NCBI GenBank assembly: GCA_963718605.1
Contig: OY970363.1
Location: forward strand, 558,001 to 622,000
DNA length: 64,000 nucleotides
Source of the DNA: JACCXE01 sp963718605
GTDB lineage: Bacteria > Actinomycetota > Acidimicrobiia > Acidimicrobiales > JACCXE01
Reading direction: 5' to 3'
Every line of letters begins with the position of its first letter. The first letter of the stretch is position 1. Shown here piece after piece: positions 26,532-35,175 of the stretch. The notes beneath the pieces were generated by a model that was not told the DNA's origin, ran no database searches, and saw nothing but the letters and a program-made list of their open reading frames with translations. The translations under genes and the position numbers were made by a program.

Positions 26532-27302
26532 ATGGTGGGCGGTATGGAGCCGCCGCTGTTCTTGCGTCTCGCCGCCCACCCCATTCGATGGCGGCTGTTG
26601 GGTGAGCTGGCTCGCAGCGATCGCGCGGTGCGGGAACTGACCGAGTTGGTCGGCGAACCGCAAAGCCTCGTGTCGTACCACCTGCGCGAGTTGCGCGATG
26701 GCCAGCTCGTGACCTCCCGTCGCAGTTCGGCGGACGGGCGGGATTCGTACTACGCGATCGACCTCAGTCGCTGCCGCGAGCTGTTTCAGGAATCGGGCGC
26801 GTCGCTGCACCCCGGGCTCGGCGGCTCTCCGTCGGTGGCACCAGACGTCCGTCCGGCGCGGCGAGCGCGGGTGCTGTTTCTCTGCACCGGCAACGGCACG
26901 CGGTCGCAGATCGCCGAAGCCCTGCTCGCGTCAATGTCGGATGGGCGCGTCGAGGTTGCCAGCGCCGGCAGTCATCCCAAGCCGGTCCACCCCAACGCGG
27001 TGCGCGTCCTGTGCGAGCGCGGTATCGACATCTCCGAGTGGCAATCGAAGCACCTCGGCAAGTTCGCGCGCCGCCGCTTCGACTTCGTCATCACGCTGTG
27101 TGACCGCGTGCGCGAGATCTGCCCGGAGTTTCCCGGCGGGCCTGAAACGGTCCACTGGAGCACCGCCGACCCCGGCCTCGAAGGCGACAACGACGACGCG
27201 ACCTACGCCGCGTTCGAACGCACCGCGGACGATCTCGAGCAGCGCATCCGCTTCCTGCTCTCCGTAATCGACACTCCCCAAAGGAGCTACGCCCATGCAT
27301 GA
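26532..27302 (+). CDS. ArsR-family regulator fused to a low-molecular-weight phosphatase/arsenate reductase domain
   Basis: 256 residues. Residues 1-90 are a winged helix (FLRLAAHPIRWRLLGELARSDRAV, then GEPQSLVSYHLRELRDGQLV). Residues 112-250 are an LMW-phosphatase/arsenate-reductase domain with the active loop LFLCTGNGTRSQIAEA (Cys118, Arg124), the strand VASAGSHPKPVHPNAV, VITLCDRVREICPEFPGG and the acid loop TADPGLEGD. The fusion should let one protein sense and reduce arsenate or a related oxyanion. The start at 26532 has AGGGAG 7 bases upstream. An ArsR-type palindrome lies just before it. The 3' end overlaps the VOC gene by 8 bases. Confidence 0.88.
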   Translation: MVGGMEPPLFLRLAAHPIRWRLLGELARSDRAVRELTELVGEPQSLVSYHLRELRDGQLVTSRRSSADGRDSYYAIDLSRCRELFQESGASLHPGLGGSPSVAPDVRPARRARVLFLCTGNGTRSQIAEALLASMSDGRVEVASAGSHPKPVHPNAVRVLCERGIDISEWQSKHLGKFARRRFDFVITLCDRVREICPEFPGGPETVHWSTADPGLEGDNDDATYAAFERTADDLEQRIRFLLSVIDTPQRSYAHA

Positions 27303-27678
27303 CGACACCGTCAACGTCCGGTACATGGTCACCGACGTCCAGCAATCGGTCGACTTCTACACGAAGCACCTCGGGTTCTCGGAGCTATCGAACGCGGCGC
27401 CGGCCTTCGCCGATGTTCGCCGCGGCAACCTGCGCCTACTGCTCAGCGGCCCCGCCAGCTCTGCGGGGCGCGCGATGCCCGACGGCGCCACCCCCGGCCC
27501 CGGAGGCTGGAACCGCATCCACCTGCTCGTCGATGACATCGAGACCGAGGTCGCGACGCTGCGGGAACAAGCGGTGCCGTTTCGCAACGACATCGTGTCG
27601 GGCCCCGGCGGCAAGCAGATCCTGATCGAGGACCCCTCCGGCAACGTCGTCGAACTGTTCCAGCCCGCCGCGCAGTAA
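27295..27678 (+). CDS. VOC-family protein in the ArsR-fusion operon
   Basis: 127 residues with the VOC fold: VNVRYMVTDVQQSVDFYTKHLGF at the start, WNRIHLLVDDIETEVATLRE at the second module and ILIEDPSGNVVELFQP at the end, with metal-ligand His and Glu. Translation is coupled: the gene overlaps the ArsR-fusion stop by 8 bases and has AAGGAG before its ATG. The cysteine set of the C-As lyase ArsI is not present, so an organoarsenical role is not supported; a detoxification enzyme of another type is likely. Confidence 0.88.
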   Translation: MHDDTVNVRYMVTDVQQSVDFYTKHLGFSELSNAAPAFADVRRGNLRLLLSGPASSAGRAMPDGATPGPGGWNRIHLLVDDIETEVATLREQAVPFRNDIVSGPGGKQILIEDPSGNVVELFQPAAQ

Positions 27679-27689
27679 TTTGCGCGGGC

Positions 27690-28160
27690 ATGGCCTCGTG
27701 GGATGAGTTCGAGCAAGCCGCACCCGAGTTCGCGGCGCGCGTACGCCGGTTGTTCGAGGCCGGTCGACACAAGACGATCGCCACGCTGCGCGCCGACGGC
27801 TCGCCCCGCATCTCGGGCATCGAGTGCGAGTTCGCGGACGGCGAGCTTCGTTTCGGCTCGATGAGCCACGCCCGCAAGGGCGCGGACCTGCGGCGGGACG
27901 CGCGCTTCGCGCTGCACGGCCCAACCTTTCATCCCGAGGAGGGCAAGGAGAGCGAGTGGCCGGGCGAAGCGAAGATCGCCGGGCGGGCGATCCCCGCCGG
28001 GCCGGTTGCCACCGAGGAGACGCCCGACGCGCCCGACGGGGAAGCGTTCGTCGCCGACATCAGCGAGGTCGCGATTACGTGTCTCAACGACGAAGCCACG
28101 CGGTTGGTCGTCGAGTCGTGGACCACCGCCCGCGGCCTCCAGCGGATCGAGCGGGACTGA
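27690..28160 (+). CDS. Pyridoxamine 5'-phosphate oxidase-like (flavin/F420-binding barrel) protein
   Basis: 156 residues of the split beta-barrel family: FEAGRHKTIATLRADGSPRISG is the hallmark first hairpin (T-x-R-x-D-G-x-P), followed by LRFGSMSHARKGADLRRDARFALHG. Actinobacterial members bind FMN, F420 or haem and reduce small electrophiles. It lies 11 bases after the VOC gene on the same strand, so it is probably the third gene of the ArsR-fusion operon. Confidence 0.87.
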   Translation: MASWDEFEQAAPEFAARVRRLFEAGRHKTIATLRADGSPRISGIECEFADGELRFGSMSHARKGADLRRDARFALHGPTFHPEEGKESEWPGEAKIAGRAIPAGPVATEETPDAPDGEAFVADISEVAITCLNDEATRLVVESWTTARGLQRIERD

Positions 28161-28177
28161 CCGTTCGCGTCCTGCCG

Positions 28178-29902
28178 TTACAGGTGACTGCCGGGCAGCA
28201 GCGGTAACAAGAGCCGCGACCCGTTCGGTCCACCGATGCGAACGGTATTCACGGCCGGCACACCGGGGCCGCTGAACGCCGACGCGCCGAGCACGTGCAA
28301 GCGAATCCGGTGGCCGGCGCGGAATCGGTTGCCGATCGGCCAGAACTCGACGTGATATCGCCGCGGCTGCCCGATGGTCGCGGAGTCGCGATAGTCGTAG
28401 CGACCGTACGGCTCGACGACGGCGCCCGCACCGTCCACCCGCGAGCGGCCTTGGTCGATCGCCGGATACGCCGTGCGCAAACGGCCGGTGGCGACCGGGT
28501 GCCCGACGCCATTGGGGTCGACGTCGGAGATCACCGCGTACAGGTCGGTTTGTGGCGCGGTGCTCGACAACACGATCTCCAGGCTCGCGGGGCCGGCCGC
28601 AGTGACGTCGCGCGTGAGTTTCGCGGTGGTGTACGACAGGCCGAGCGGCTCGACCAGCGACATGTCGGTGAGCTTGGGCGAGTTGTTGAACTGGCCGAGC
28701 AACGACGTGGTGTGCGGGTCCGTGGCAGTGGGCAGCGTGCCGACCTCGGGGTAGCTCTGCATCGCCGCGGGTGCCGGACCCGGCCGTAGCGATCCGTCGT
28801 TGAGCGAGCGCGCGGTGCCGCTGCGACGCGCGTCGAGCGTCAGCGACGCCCACTTCGTGCCGGGCACGGGCCAGTCGGTCGCCTGCGTCGTGACGTAGTG
28901 GCCGGCGAGCATGTCCTCGCGATCGCCGTCGGACATCCACAGCTTCACCGCCGGATCGTGATCAACCCCGTTCGCGATCGACCGCAGGAAGCGGTCGTAC
29001 CAGCGCTGACGTTCGCGGTTCATTCCGCCGGTGCCGGCGGGTACGCCGTCGTGCGCGCCGACCACCATCAGGTGCGAGCCGTTGCCGCGTAGCTCCTTGA
29101 AGGCCTCGAACGGCCCGCGCGACTCGACGTCGTAAAAGCCCGTCACCATCAAGATCGGAAAGTGATTCGCGTTGCCGCGCATGCCGCGCTCGCGCCACCA
29201 CGCGTCCAGCGTCGGGTGCTCGTTGTAGGCGAGGCCCACGCCAAACATGCCGTTGAAGGCGTCGAGCGCGGTGCGGGGCGATCGCTGCAACCGAGCCGGA
29301 CCCGCGGCGAGCGCGGGTGCGCTGATGAGGCCGAGCACGCCGATCGCGGGCACCAGGTTCGGAACCCCGCCCGGATACATCAGGTCGCGGTACAGCTCGT
29401 GCGTGCCGGCGCCCAACACCGCAGCCCGCACGCAGGGCAACTCGAGGTGCAGCGCGTTGTACACCATGATGGCGCTCGCCGAGAATCCGTAAAGTCCGAG
29501 CCGACCGTCGCTCCAGGGCTGGTGACACGCCCACCGCAACACGGTGACCACGTCGCGCTGGGTCTGGTTTCCGAGCGCGTCGAACGACCCGTCGCTGTCG
29601 CCGGTGCCACGAAGATGGACCTGCAGATAGTTGAAGTCGGGTCCCGCGTACTCGGCGCAGCAACCGGGGCCGTACGGACTGAACTCGGCGATGACGGGCC
29701 GCGTCCGCAGCCGGCCGCCCACCAACGGCCCGCGTCCGCCGAGCTTGACTTCCAGCTCCACGCCGTCGGGCATGGCGAGGCGGGTGACCTGGGCGACCTG
29801 GGGCGGCAAGGTCGCCGCTTCCGCGGTGCGCGCACTCGTCACAAACGATGCCGCCAGCAGCGCGAGCGCGATGCCAGCGCGTCTCCCCCAGCCGATACGC
29901 AC
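28178..29902 (-). CDS. Secreted CocE/NonD-type hydrolase (X-Pro dipeptidyl-peptidase-like)
   Basis: 574 residues. The first 28 or so form a signal peptide (IGWGRRAGIALALLAASFVTS, cut near RTAEA). The S15 alpha/beta-hydrolase follows with YLQVHLRGTGDSDG, the nucleophile loop LGLYGFSASAIMVYNAL and the catalytic His near MVVGAHDGVPAGTG. The last 200 residues are the beta-jellyroll X-Pro C-terminal domain (AGPASLEIVLSSTAPQTDLYAV, FRAGHRIRLHVLGASA). It acts outside the cell on esters, amides or peptides. It converges with the PPOX-like gene and is divergent from the P450 by 46 bases. Confidence 0.9.
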   Translation of the reverse strand: MRIGWGRRAGIALALLAASFVTSARTAEAATLPPQVAQVTRLAMPDGVELEVKLGGRGPLVGGRLRTRPVIAEFSPYGPGCCAEYAGPDFNYLQVHLRGTGDSDGSFDALGNQTQRDVVTVLRWACHQPWSDGRLGLYGFSASAIMVYNALHLELPCVRAAVLGAGTHELYRDLMYPGGVPNLVPAIGVLGLISAPALAAGPARLQRSPRTALDAFNGMFGVGLAYNEHPTLDAWWRERGMRGNANHFPILMVTGFYDVESRGPFEAFKELRGNGSHLMVVGAHDGVPAGTGGMNRERQRWYDRFLRSIANGVDHDPAVKLWMSDGDREDMLAGHYVTTQATDWPVPGTKWASLTLDARRSGTARSLNDGSLRPGPAPAAMQSYPEVGTLPTATDPHTTSLLGQFNNSPKLTDMSLVEPLGLSYTTAKLTRDVTAAGPASLEIVLSSTAPQTDLYAVISDVDPNGVGHPVATGRLRTAYPAIDQGRSRVDGAGAVVEPYGRYDYRDSATIGQPRRYHVEFWPIGNRFRAGHRIRLHVLGASAFSGPGVPAVNTVRIGGPNGSRLLLPLLPGSHL

Positions 29903-29948
29903 CGGGCCGAGGCTACGTCACGGTCCGACATCGACTACGAAGACACGC

Positions 29949-31130
29949 GTGAGCACGAAGCCTGAGATCAATCTTCTCGACCGCGAGTTCTGGCGCAGCC
30001 GCCAGCATGAGGCGTGGACCTGGGCGCGGGCCAACGAGCCGGTCTACTTTGACGAGAACAGCCGAATCTGGGCGATCACGAAACACGCGGACGTCCTCCA
30101 CGTCGAGCGACACGACGAGATCTTTTCGTCGAAGGGCAGCTACCGGCTCAACGAGACGCCGAACGAAGGCAACATCATCGCCAACGACGATCCGCGCCAC
30201 CTCGCGCAGCGGCGGATCGTCAGCCGTGGCTTCACGCCCAAGGCCGTCGACCAATGGAACCCGCACCTCGAGAAGATGCTCGACGAAATGATCGATCCAC
30301 TCACCGCCGTGGGCGAGTGCGAAGTGGTCGACGCAATCGCGGGTCAGTTCCCGGCGCGATTCACGTGCGCGCTGCTCGGGTTTCCTGACGACGAGTGGCC
30401 GAGGGTGAAGGTCTGGTCCGAAAAGTTGATGCGGCTCGACGCGGCCATGTTCGACAGCGACGTGATTACCGGGGTGATGGAAGCGAGCCAAGAGATCTGG
30501 ATGGCGCTGGAGACCAAGCTGCCCGAACTGCGCGGCTGCCCAGTGAGCGACGAGTTGTTATCGAAGTGGGCCCACGCCGATGTCAACGGCGAGCCCTTGA
30601 GCCAGGCGCGGATCTTCGACGAAGTGGGTCTGTTCGTCGCCGGTGGCGCCGAGACGACCCGCACCGCGATCGGCCACGGCCTGCGCACCTTCTGCGATCA
30701 CCCCGACCAGTGGGAACTGCTCCACGCGCGACCGGACTTGCTCATGAGCGCGGTCGACGAAGTGCTGCGCTGGGTGACGCCGCTCAACAACATGTTCCGC
30801 AAAGTCACCACCGACACCGAACTGCGCGGCGTCAAGCTGAAGGCGGGCGACCGCGTGGCGCTGGTTTACCCGTCGGCCAACCGCGACGAAGAGGTCTTCG
30901 AGAACCCGTTCACGTTCGACATCACCCGCAACCCGAACCCGCACATCGCATTCGGCTTCGGCACGCACTTCTGCATCGGGCGCAACTTCGCCCGCCGCGA
31001 ACTCGAACTGCTCTTCGGTCGCCTCGCGCGGACCTGGACCGACCTGCGCGTCGTCGACGAGATCGACGTCGAGCCGAACATCTTCGCCCCCGCCGTCCGA
31101 CGGTTCGTGATGGGCTTCAGCGCGCGCTGA
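29949..31130 (+). CDS. Cytochrome P450
   Basis: 393 residues from the GTG at 29949. The haem loop is FGFGTHFCIGRNFARRELE with Cys342. The I-helix is FVAGGAETTRTAIGHG with acid-Thr (231-237) and the K-helix is EVLRW (Glu271, Arg274). The N-terminus has no membrane anchor, so it is a soluble actinobacterial P450 using ferredoxin. The wording (NDDPRHLAQRRIVSRGF) resembles CYP families acting on steroids or fatty acids, but the substrate is not settled. The reading frame extends upstream to 29631 but overlaps the hydrolase gene on the other strand. It ends 14 bases inside the convergent M14-like gene. Confidence 0.95.
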   Translation: MSTKPEINLLDREFWRSRQHEAWTWARANEPVYFDENSRIWAITKHADVLHVERHDEIFSSKGSYRLNETPNEGNIIANDDPRHLAQRRIVSRGFTPKAVDQWNPHLEKMLDEMIDPLTAVGECEVVDAIAGQFPARFTCALLGFPDDEWPRVKVWSEKLMRLDAAMFDSDVITGVMEASQEIWMALETKLPELRGCPVSDELLSKWAHADVNGEPLSQARIFDEVGLFVAGGAETTRTAIGHGLRTFCDHPDQWELLHARPDLLMSAVDEVLRWVTPLNNMFRKVTTDTELRGVKLKAGDRVALVYPSANRDEEVFENPFTFDITRNPNPHIAFGFGTHFCIGRNFARRELELLFGRLARTWTDLRVVDEIDVEPNIFAPAVRRFVMGFSAR

Positions 31131-31977
31131 GTTCGGCGCAGAGCGCGAGCGTCAGATCGACGTGGGCGCGGACGCGGGCAGCCCCGTCCGCACTGCGCCA
31201 ACCGCTTTCCAACGTCACTTCGGGGATGCCGCGCGCCGCCGCGAACGCGTTGACGGCCTGCTGCTTCAGCGTCGCTTCCCACACGCGCAGGATCGCGCGT
31301 TGGACCGGGCTCGACGCCGACAGGCCGGGTGGCTTCAACGACAAGCCGAAGTAGTCCTTCGTCGCCAGGGTCGTGCCGCCCGCTTCGAGCGCGGCGAGCA
31401 GACGCCGGGCCAGCGCCGGGTCGACGTGCGGGTTGGTGAACATGAACGCCGCGTCCTGCGGACCCTCGTGCAGTGACAGCACGAAGTCGGGCCGGTAGTC
31501 GTCGAAGACCCCGCGCACCAGGCGCGCCTCCTCGGTGCGGAACTGGATGAAGTCGCGGTTGATGTCGTAACCGTCGGCGTTGAAACGCGAGAGCTCGGCG
31601 GCGCCGATCGGGTTCACAGGCGTGAGGATGCGGATGGCAACCGGCCCGGTGCGGTCGTAGCGCTCGAGAATCTCCGGCACCGACATGATCCCGGCCTGTT
31701 CGTTGCCGTGGATCCCCGAGATGATGAGCAGACGTGTCGTCGCACTCGGTGTGCGCGACGACACGGAGAGAATCGGACGCGTGTTGTCGAGGTAGGAAAC
31801 CCTCCCTGCTTCGACCACGTCGTACCGATCGCCGAACGCGCGCACAGTTTGCTCGAACGCGTCGGGCTCGTAGCCCAGCGGGACCACGCCGAGGCCTTCG
31901 TCGGGTGCCGGATAGTCGTAGGCGCGCTGCTTGAGATGCAGGCGCACGAACGAACGCAGTTCTTCCATCGACGGCAT
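31117..31977 (-). CDS. M14-like zinc deacylase/carboxypeptidase (succinylglutamate desuccinylase/aspartoacylase family)
   Basis: 286 residues. Zinc and catalytic motifs of the family are visible: LLIISGIHGNEQAG (H-x2-E), YDINRDFIQF (N-R-D) and FVLSLHEGPQD (second zinc His). The N-terminal region (AFEQTVRAFGDRYDVVEAGR) and C-terminal ESGWRSADGA differ from typical desuccinylases, so the acyl or peptide substrate is open. No signal peptide. Its ATG overlaps the GH31 stop by one base (TAATG), so the two are translated together. The 3' end overlaps the P450 gene by 14 bases in the convergent direction. Confidence 0.85.
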   Translation of the reverse strand: MPSMEELRSFVRLHLKQRAYDYPAPDEGLGVVPLGYEPDAFEQTVRAFGDRYDVVEAGRVSYLDNTRPILSVSSRTPSATTRLLIISGIHGNEQAGIMSVPEILERYDRTGPVAIRILTPVNPIGAAELSRFNADGYDINRDFIQFRTEEARLVRGVFDDYRPDFVLSLHEGPQDAAFMFTNPHVDPALARRLLAALEAGGTTLATKDYFGLSLKPPGLSASSPVQRAILRVWEATLKQQAVNAFAAARGIPEVTLESGWRSADGAARVRAHVDLTLALCAELSAR

Positions 31978-34310
31978 TAGGCGCAGTCTCTCGCGAAGCC
32001 GACTTGGCGGGAGCGGTGGATGCCCTCGGCCAGCGTGACGACCTTCGCATCATGCGCGAAGCCCGCTGCGGAGACCAGCGTTTGCACGTCAGGCGGAAGT
32101 AGCCGGAGACAGGTGCCGGCCTTCACGAACAACGGCGGGTGACCCAGCGGGGCATCGACGTGCACAACGCGCCCGCCGTCGAGCACGACCTGATTGGGCT
32201 TGGCGTCGTACGCGCCGCTCGCATCGTTGTACGTAGTCGAGCGCCAGAAGTCGACCCATCGCCCCGGTGGCAGCCACACGTCGCGACTGGTCGCCCCCAC
32301 CGTCACGACCGGTGCGACCAAAACGTCGGGTCCGAACAGGTACTCGTACCGCGCCGCGGCGACTGCGGGTGGATCGCCGCGGCGCCACGCGACTTCTTCG
32401 TGCGGGTACGCCAGCGCCAGGTCGCGCATGATCGGCGTGCCGCTGCGCTGATACTCCTGAGCGGCCTCCCACATGTACGGGAACAACTGCGTGCGCAGCC
32501 GGCTCAGCGCGCGCCAGTGCGGCAGTACCGACGGGTCCCACACCTGCGCCCGGGGCGACCCGGGCGCCACCGGCCGGGGCACGCCGTCGGCCTCGGTGCG
32601 CATGATCCCGGAGAAGGCGCCGAACTCGGCCCATCGGGTCAATAGTTCGGGGCTGGTCTGGCCGGCCGTGAACAACGCGTGGAAGCCGCCGATGTCGCTG
32701 CCCCAGTAGCCGATGCCGGACACGCCCATGGACAGGCCTTCGCTCACTGCGCCGGCGAGGCCGTCGGCCTCGGAGTCGTCCTCGGACGGGTCGCCGCCCC
32801 ACACAATGCGCGCGTACGGGCCGGTCCCCGTGTAGCCGCACCGCACGAACTGCGCGAAGTCCGAACCCTTCCGGGGCCACGTGAGTTCGTGGCTCGCCTT
32901 GTGATAGTCGGTGCAGTAGTCGTTGTGCCCTTCAATGCCCGTGCGGCCGTCGGCCAGCTTCGAGTCCGGCGGCACGTATTCGCCGAAGTCCTCCATCCAG
33001 CCGTCGTAGCCGTCCGTCAACGCTTCGTTGATCAGCGACTGCCACCACTTCACCGCGCCCGGCGCCGTGAAGTCGACGATCGCCGACGACGCCTTCGTGT
33101 ACGCCAAATACGGCAGCGGGTAGGGCGTGCCCGCGATGGTCTTGACGAAATAGCCGTTCGCCTTGCCGACCGCGTACGCGCCGTCCGGGTGGTTCGAGCA
33201 CACGAACGAGTTCACGTACGTCGTGACCTTGTAGCCCCAGTCGTGGTAGCTCGCCGCTCTCTTCTTCTGCCCACCCGCGGCGCGGTCACCAACCTGTCCC
33301 GCGCAGGGCAGGTAGTGCGTATAGGTCTGCGCCACGGTGATCGGCACTTCGAGGCCGCCCTTGCTCCGCGGCGTCCGCCATGCCGTGAGCAGTTGCGCGT
33401 CGTTGCCGTGCGGTTGGTACCACGGACCGAAGAACCACTCGGCGGGCGGTGGTTGACGTCCGATTACCGCATCGGATGTGGCGCGGCGCAGCACGTCCGT
33501 GGGCGTCGGTCCCCCGTAGACGCGCCAGTGCAACGCACGCTCGTGCGTTTCGACGCTCCAGCGTTGCGGCGACCGCAGGTCGAAACGGTTGAGCGCGGTC
33601 GAGTCGAGCAGGAATCCGTAGCCGCGACTTGAGATCGTCCACGGCATCGTGAAGTTGCTCGACGGGCCAAAGGGCGGTGGGCCCTGCCACTGCTTGCCCA
33701 GCACGGGGTCGGTGGCGGGCCGGAACATGCCACCCGAGAACGGGCCCTCCTCGTTCCACTGTTCGACCTGTCGCCCGGTCTGATCGACGCTGTCACTGCG
33801 CTCGCCGAAACCAAGGAAACGCTGGCGGTCGTCGTTCACGAAGGTCGCGCCGGTCATGAGCACGCGCGAACGATTGGTCGGCGTGGCGTTGAAGTCGATT
33901 ACGCCGTCGGCGGTTGCGGTGAGCCGCACCCGAAACGAGTGCGTCGGGTCCGTGGTGTGTACGAGCAGCGATCCGTCGTCTCGCGGCTCGGCCCAGGTGG
34001 CGCGCACCCACACGACCGGCGCATCTGCGATCACGCCGTAGCCCGCAGTCGGCGTCTGCACGACGGCACCCGCGGCGACGGCAAAGGCGAGCGCGCCGCG
34101 TTCACCGGCCGAGGAGGTCTGTAACACGGGAACGCCGTTTTGGGTGATCGTGACCGCGAACGGGCGATACGTGATCGACGCGACGAGCGGGCCTGTGCGC
34201 ACGACGGTCGGGCTCGGCGTGGTCGCCGCCTCGCTTCGCGGAGCGGCGAGCAAGCTCGCGACCGCCGCGGCCACAACAAGAATGACTCGCCCGCGTCGAA
34301 CGCTCCCCAT
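31977..34310 (-). CDS. Secreted glycoside hydrolase family 31 enzyme (alpha-glucosidase/xylosidase type)
   Basis: 777 residues from the ATG at 34310. A signal peptide (VRRGRVILVVAAAVASLL) ends near RSEAA. The beta-sandwich has FLGFGERSDSVDQTGR and EGPFSGG. The TIM barrel carries the nucleophile in YDGWMEDFGEYVPPDS (Asp441) and a likely acid in IVWGGDPSEDDSEAD (about Asp507), then GVSGIGYWGSDIGGF and LGHPPLFVKAGT. It splits alpha-linked sugars outside the cell; glucose or xylose specificity is not deducible, though GGDPSEDDSEADG is unlike bacterial alpha-xylosidases. The frame runs on upstream to 35333 across the methyltransferase and must be trimmed. It is divergent from that gene by 22 bases. 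Confidence 0.92.
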   Translation of the reverse strand: MGSVRRGRVILVVAAAVASLLAAPRSEAATTPSPTVVRTGPLVASITYRPFAVTITQNGVPVLQTSSAGERGALAFAVAAGAVVQTPTAGYGVIADAPVVWVRATWAEPRDDGSLLVHTTDPTHSFRVRLTATADGVIDFNATPTNRSRVLMTGATFVNDDRQRFLGFGERSDSVDQTGRQVEQWNEEGPFSGGMFRPATDPVLGKQWQGPPPFGPSSNFTMPWTISSRGYGFLLDSTALNRFDLRSPQRWSVETHERALHWRVYGGPTPTDVLRRATSDAVIGRQPPPAEWFFGPWYQPHGNDAQLLTAWRTPRSKGGLEVPITVAQTYTHYLPCAGQVGDRAAGGQKKRAASYHDWGYKVTTYVNSFVCSNHPDGAYAVGKANGYFVKTIAGTPYPLPYLAYTKASSAIVDFTAPGAVKWWQSLINEALTDGYDGWMEDFGEYVPPDSKLADGRTGIEGHNDYCTDYHKASHELTWPRKGSDFAQFVRCGYTGTGPYARIVWGGDPSEDDSEADGLAGAVSEGLSMGVSGIGYWGSDIGGFHALFTAGQTSPELLTRWAEFGAFSGIMRTEADGVPRPVAPGSPRAQVWDPSVLPHWRALSRLRTQLFPYMWEAAQEYQRSGTPIMRDLALAYPHEEVAWRRGDPPAVAAARYEYLFGPDVLVAPVVTVGATSRDVWLPPGRWVDFWRSTTYNDASGAYDAKPNQVVLDGGRVVHVDAPLGHPPLFVKAGTCLRLLPPDVQTLVSAAGFAHDAKVVTLAEGIHRSRQVGFARDCA

Positions 34311-34332
34311 CGCAGGACCGTACCCTCGGCGT

Positions 34333-35175
34333 ATGGCGGCCGACGACACGCACTCGCTCGGGTACAAGCGCGTCGACGACGACCCGAATGTCTCGGTGCT
34401 CCTCGGCACGATGAATACGACCGCGACGTGGGGCGCGACCCTCCGGCTACGGGCCTGGGAGCGGGAACGCCTGGAGCTCGGCCAAGGCCAGCGGCTGCTC
34501 GACGTCGGTTGTGGGCTCGGCGAGGCGGCGCTCGACCTCGCGGCGGACCTGGGCGACGGTGGCGAGATCGTCGGCATCGACGCGTCGACCGAGATGTTGC
34601 GCGTCGCCGAGGCGAACTCGCACGCGGTTCGGTGCCGCGTCCGCTTCTCGGTCGGCCACGCGCAGGCACTGGCGGAACCCGACGGCTCCTTCGATGCGGT
34701 TCGGTCCGAGCGCATGTTGCAGTGGGTCGCCGATCCTGGGGCGGCCGTTGCGGAAATGGCTCGCGTGTTGCGCCGGCGCGGCCGGCTCTCACTCATCGAT
34801 ACGGACTGGTCAACGCTGTCGATCGACGTCGGAGACGACGAACTGGCCGCGCGCGTTCGCGCCGCTTTGCGCATCGAGCGCAATCGCCCATCGAACGTCG
34901 GCAGCCGGCTCGGCGACCTCGCCCATGCCGCCGGATTCGACATCGTCGACGAGACGCGCGCGACGCAGACGTGGAGCGAATGGGATCCGGACGCGGCACC
35001 AGCGCCCGACGGATGCTTCTCGATGCAAAGTCTCGCCGACGACCTTATCGAGGCGGGCCAACTTCCGTCCGCGGAGAAGGACGACTTCGTGGCGACAATC
35101 CACGCGGCGGCCCGCCGCGGGCAGTTCAAGATGGAACTGACGATGTTCGCGGTCGCCGCCGAACTCCGTGCGTAA
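34333..35175 (+). CDS. Class I SAM-dependent methyltransferase
   Basis: 280 residues. Motif I is LLDVGCGLGEAALDLA, motif post-I EIVGIDASTEMLRVAEANS, motif II region GSFDAVRSERMLQWVADPG and motif III LRRRGRLSLIDTDW. The substrate is unknown; the C-terminal cap SMQSLADDLIEAGQLP is typical of the Methyltransf_11 small-molecule group. The ATG at 34333 is only 22 bases from the divergent GH31 start. It overlaps the O-antigen-ligase-like gene by 8 bases and so is the first gene of that operon. Confidence 0.9.
   Translation: MAADDTHSLGYKRVDDDPNVSVLLGTMNTTATWGATLRLRAWERERLELGQGQRLLDVGCGLGEAALDLAADLGDGGEIVGIDASTEMLRVAEANSHAVRCRVRFSVGHAQALAEPDGSFDAVRSERMLQWVADPGAAVAEMARVLRRRGRLSLIDTDWSTLSIDVGDDELAARVRAALRIERNRPSNVGSRLGDLAHAAGFDIVDETRATQTWSEWDPDAAPAPDGCFSMQSLADDLIEAGQLPSAEKDDFVATIHAAARRGQFKMELTMFAVAAELRA

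Noticed and set aside
27295..27678. VOC protein as the ArsI C-As lyase
   Set aside because: The cysteine set needed to hold trivalent organoarsenicals is absent.
27357..28940. 527-residue minus-strand frame
   Set aside because: It is opposite the VOC and PPOX-like genes and has no recognisable motif.
31117..31977. M14-like gene as a true aspartoacylase or succinylglutamate desuccinylase
   Set aside because: Metal motifs fit the superfamily but the substrate-determining regions do not clearly match either enzyme, so only the family is called.
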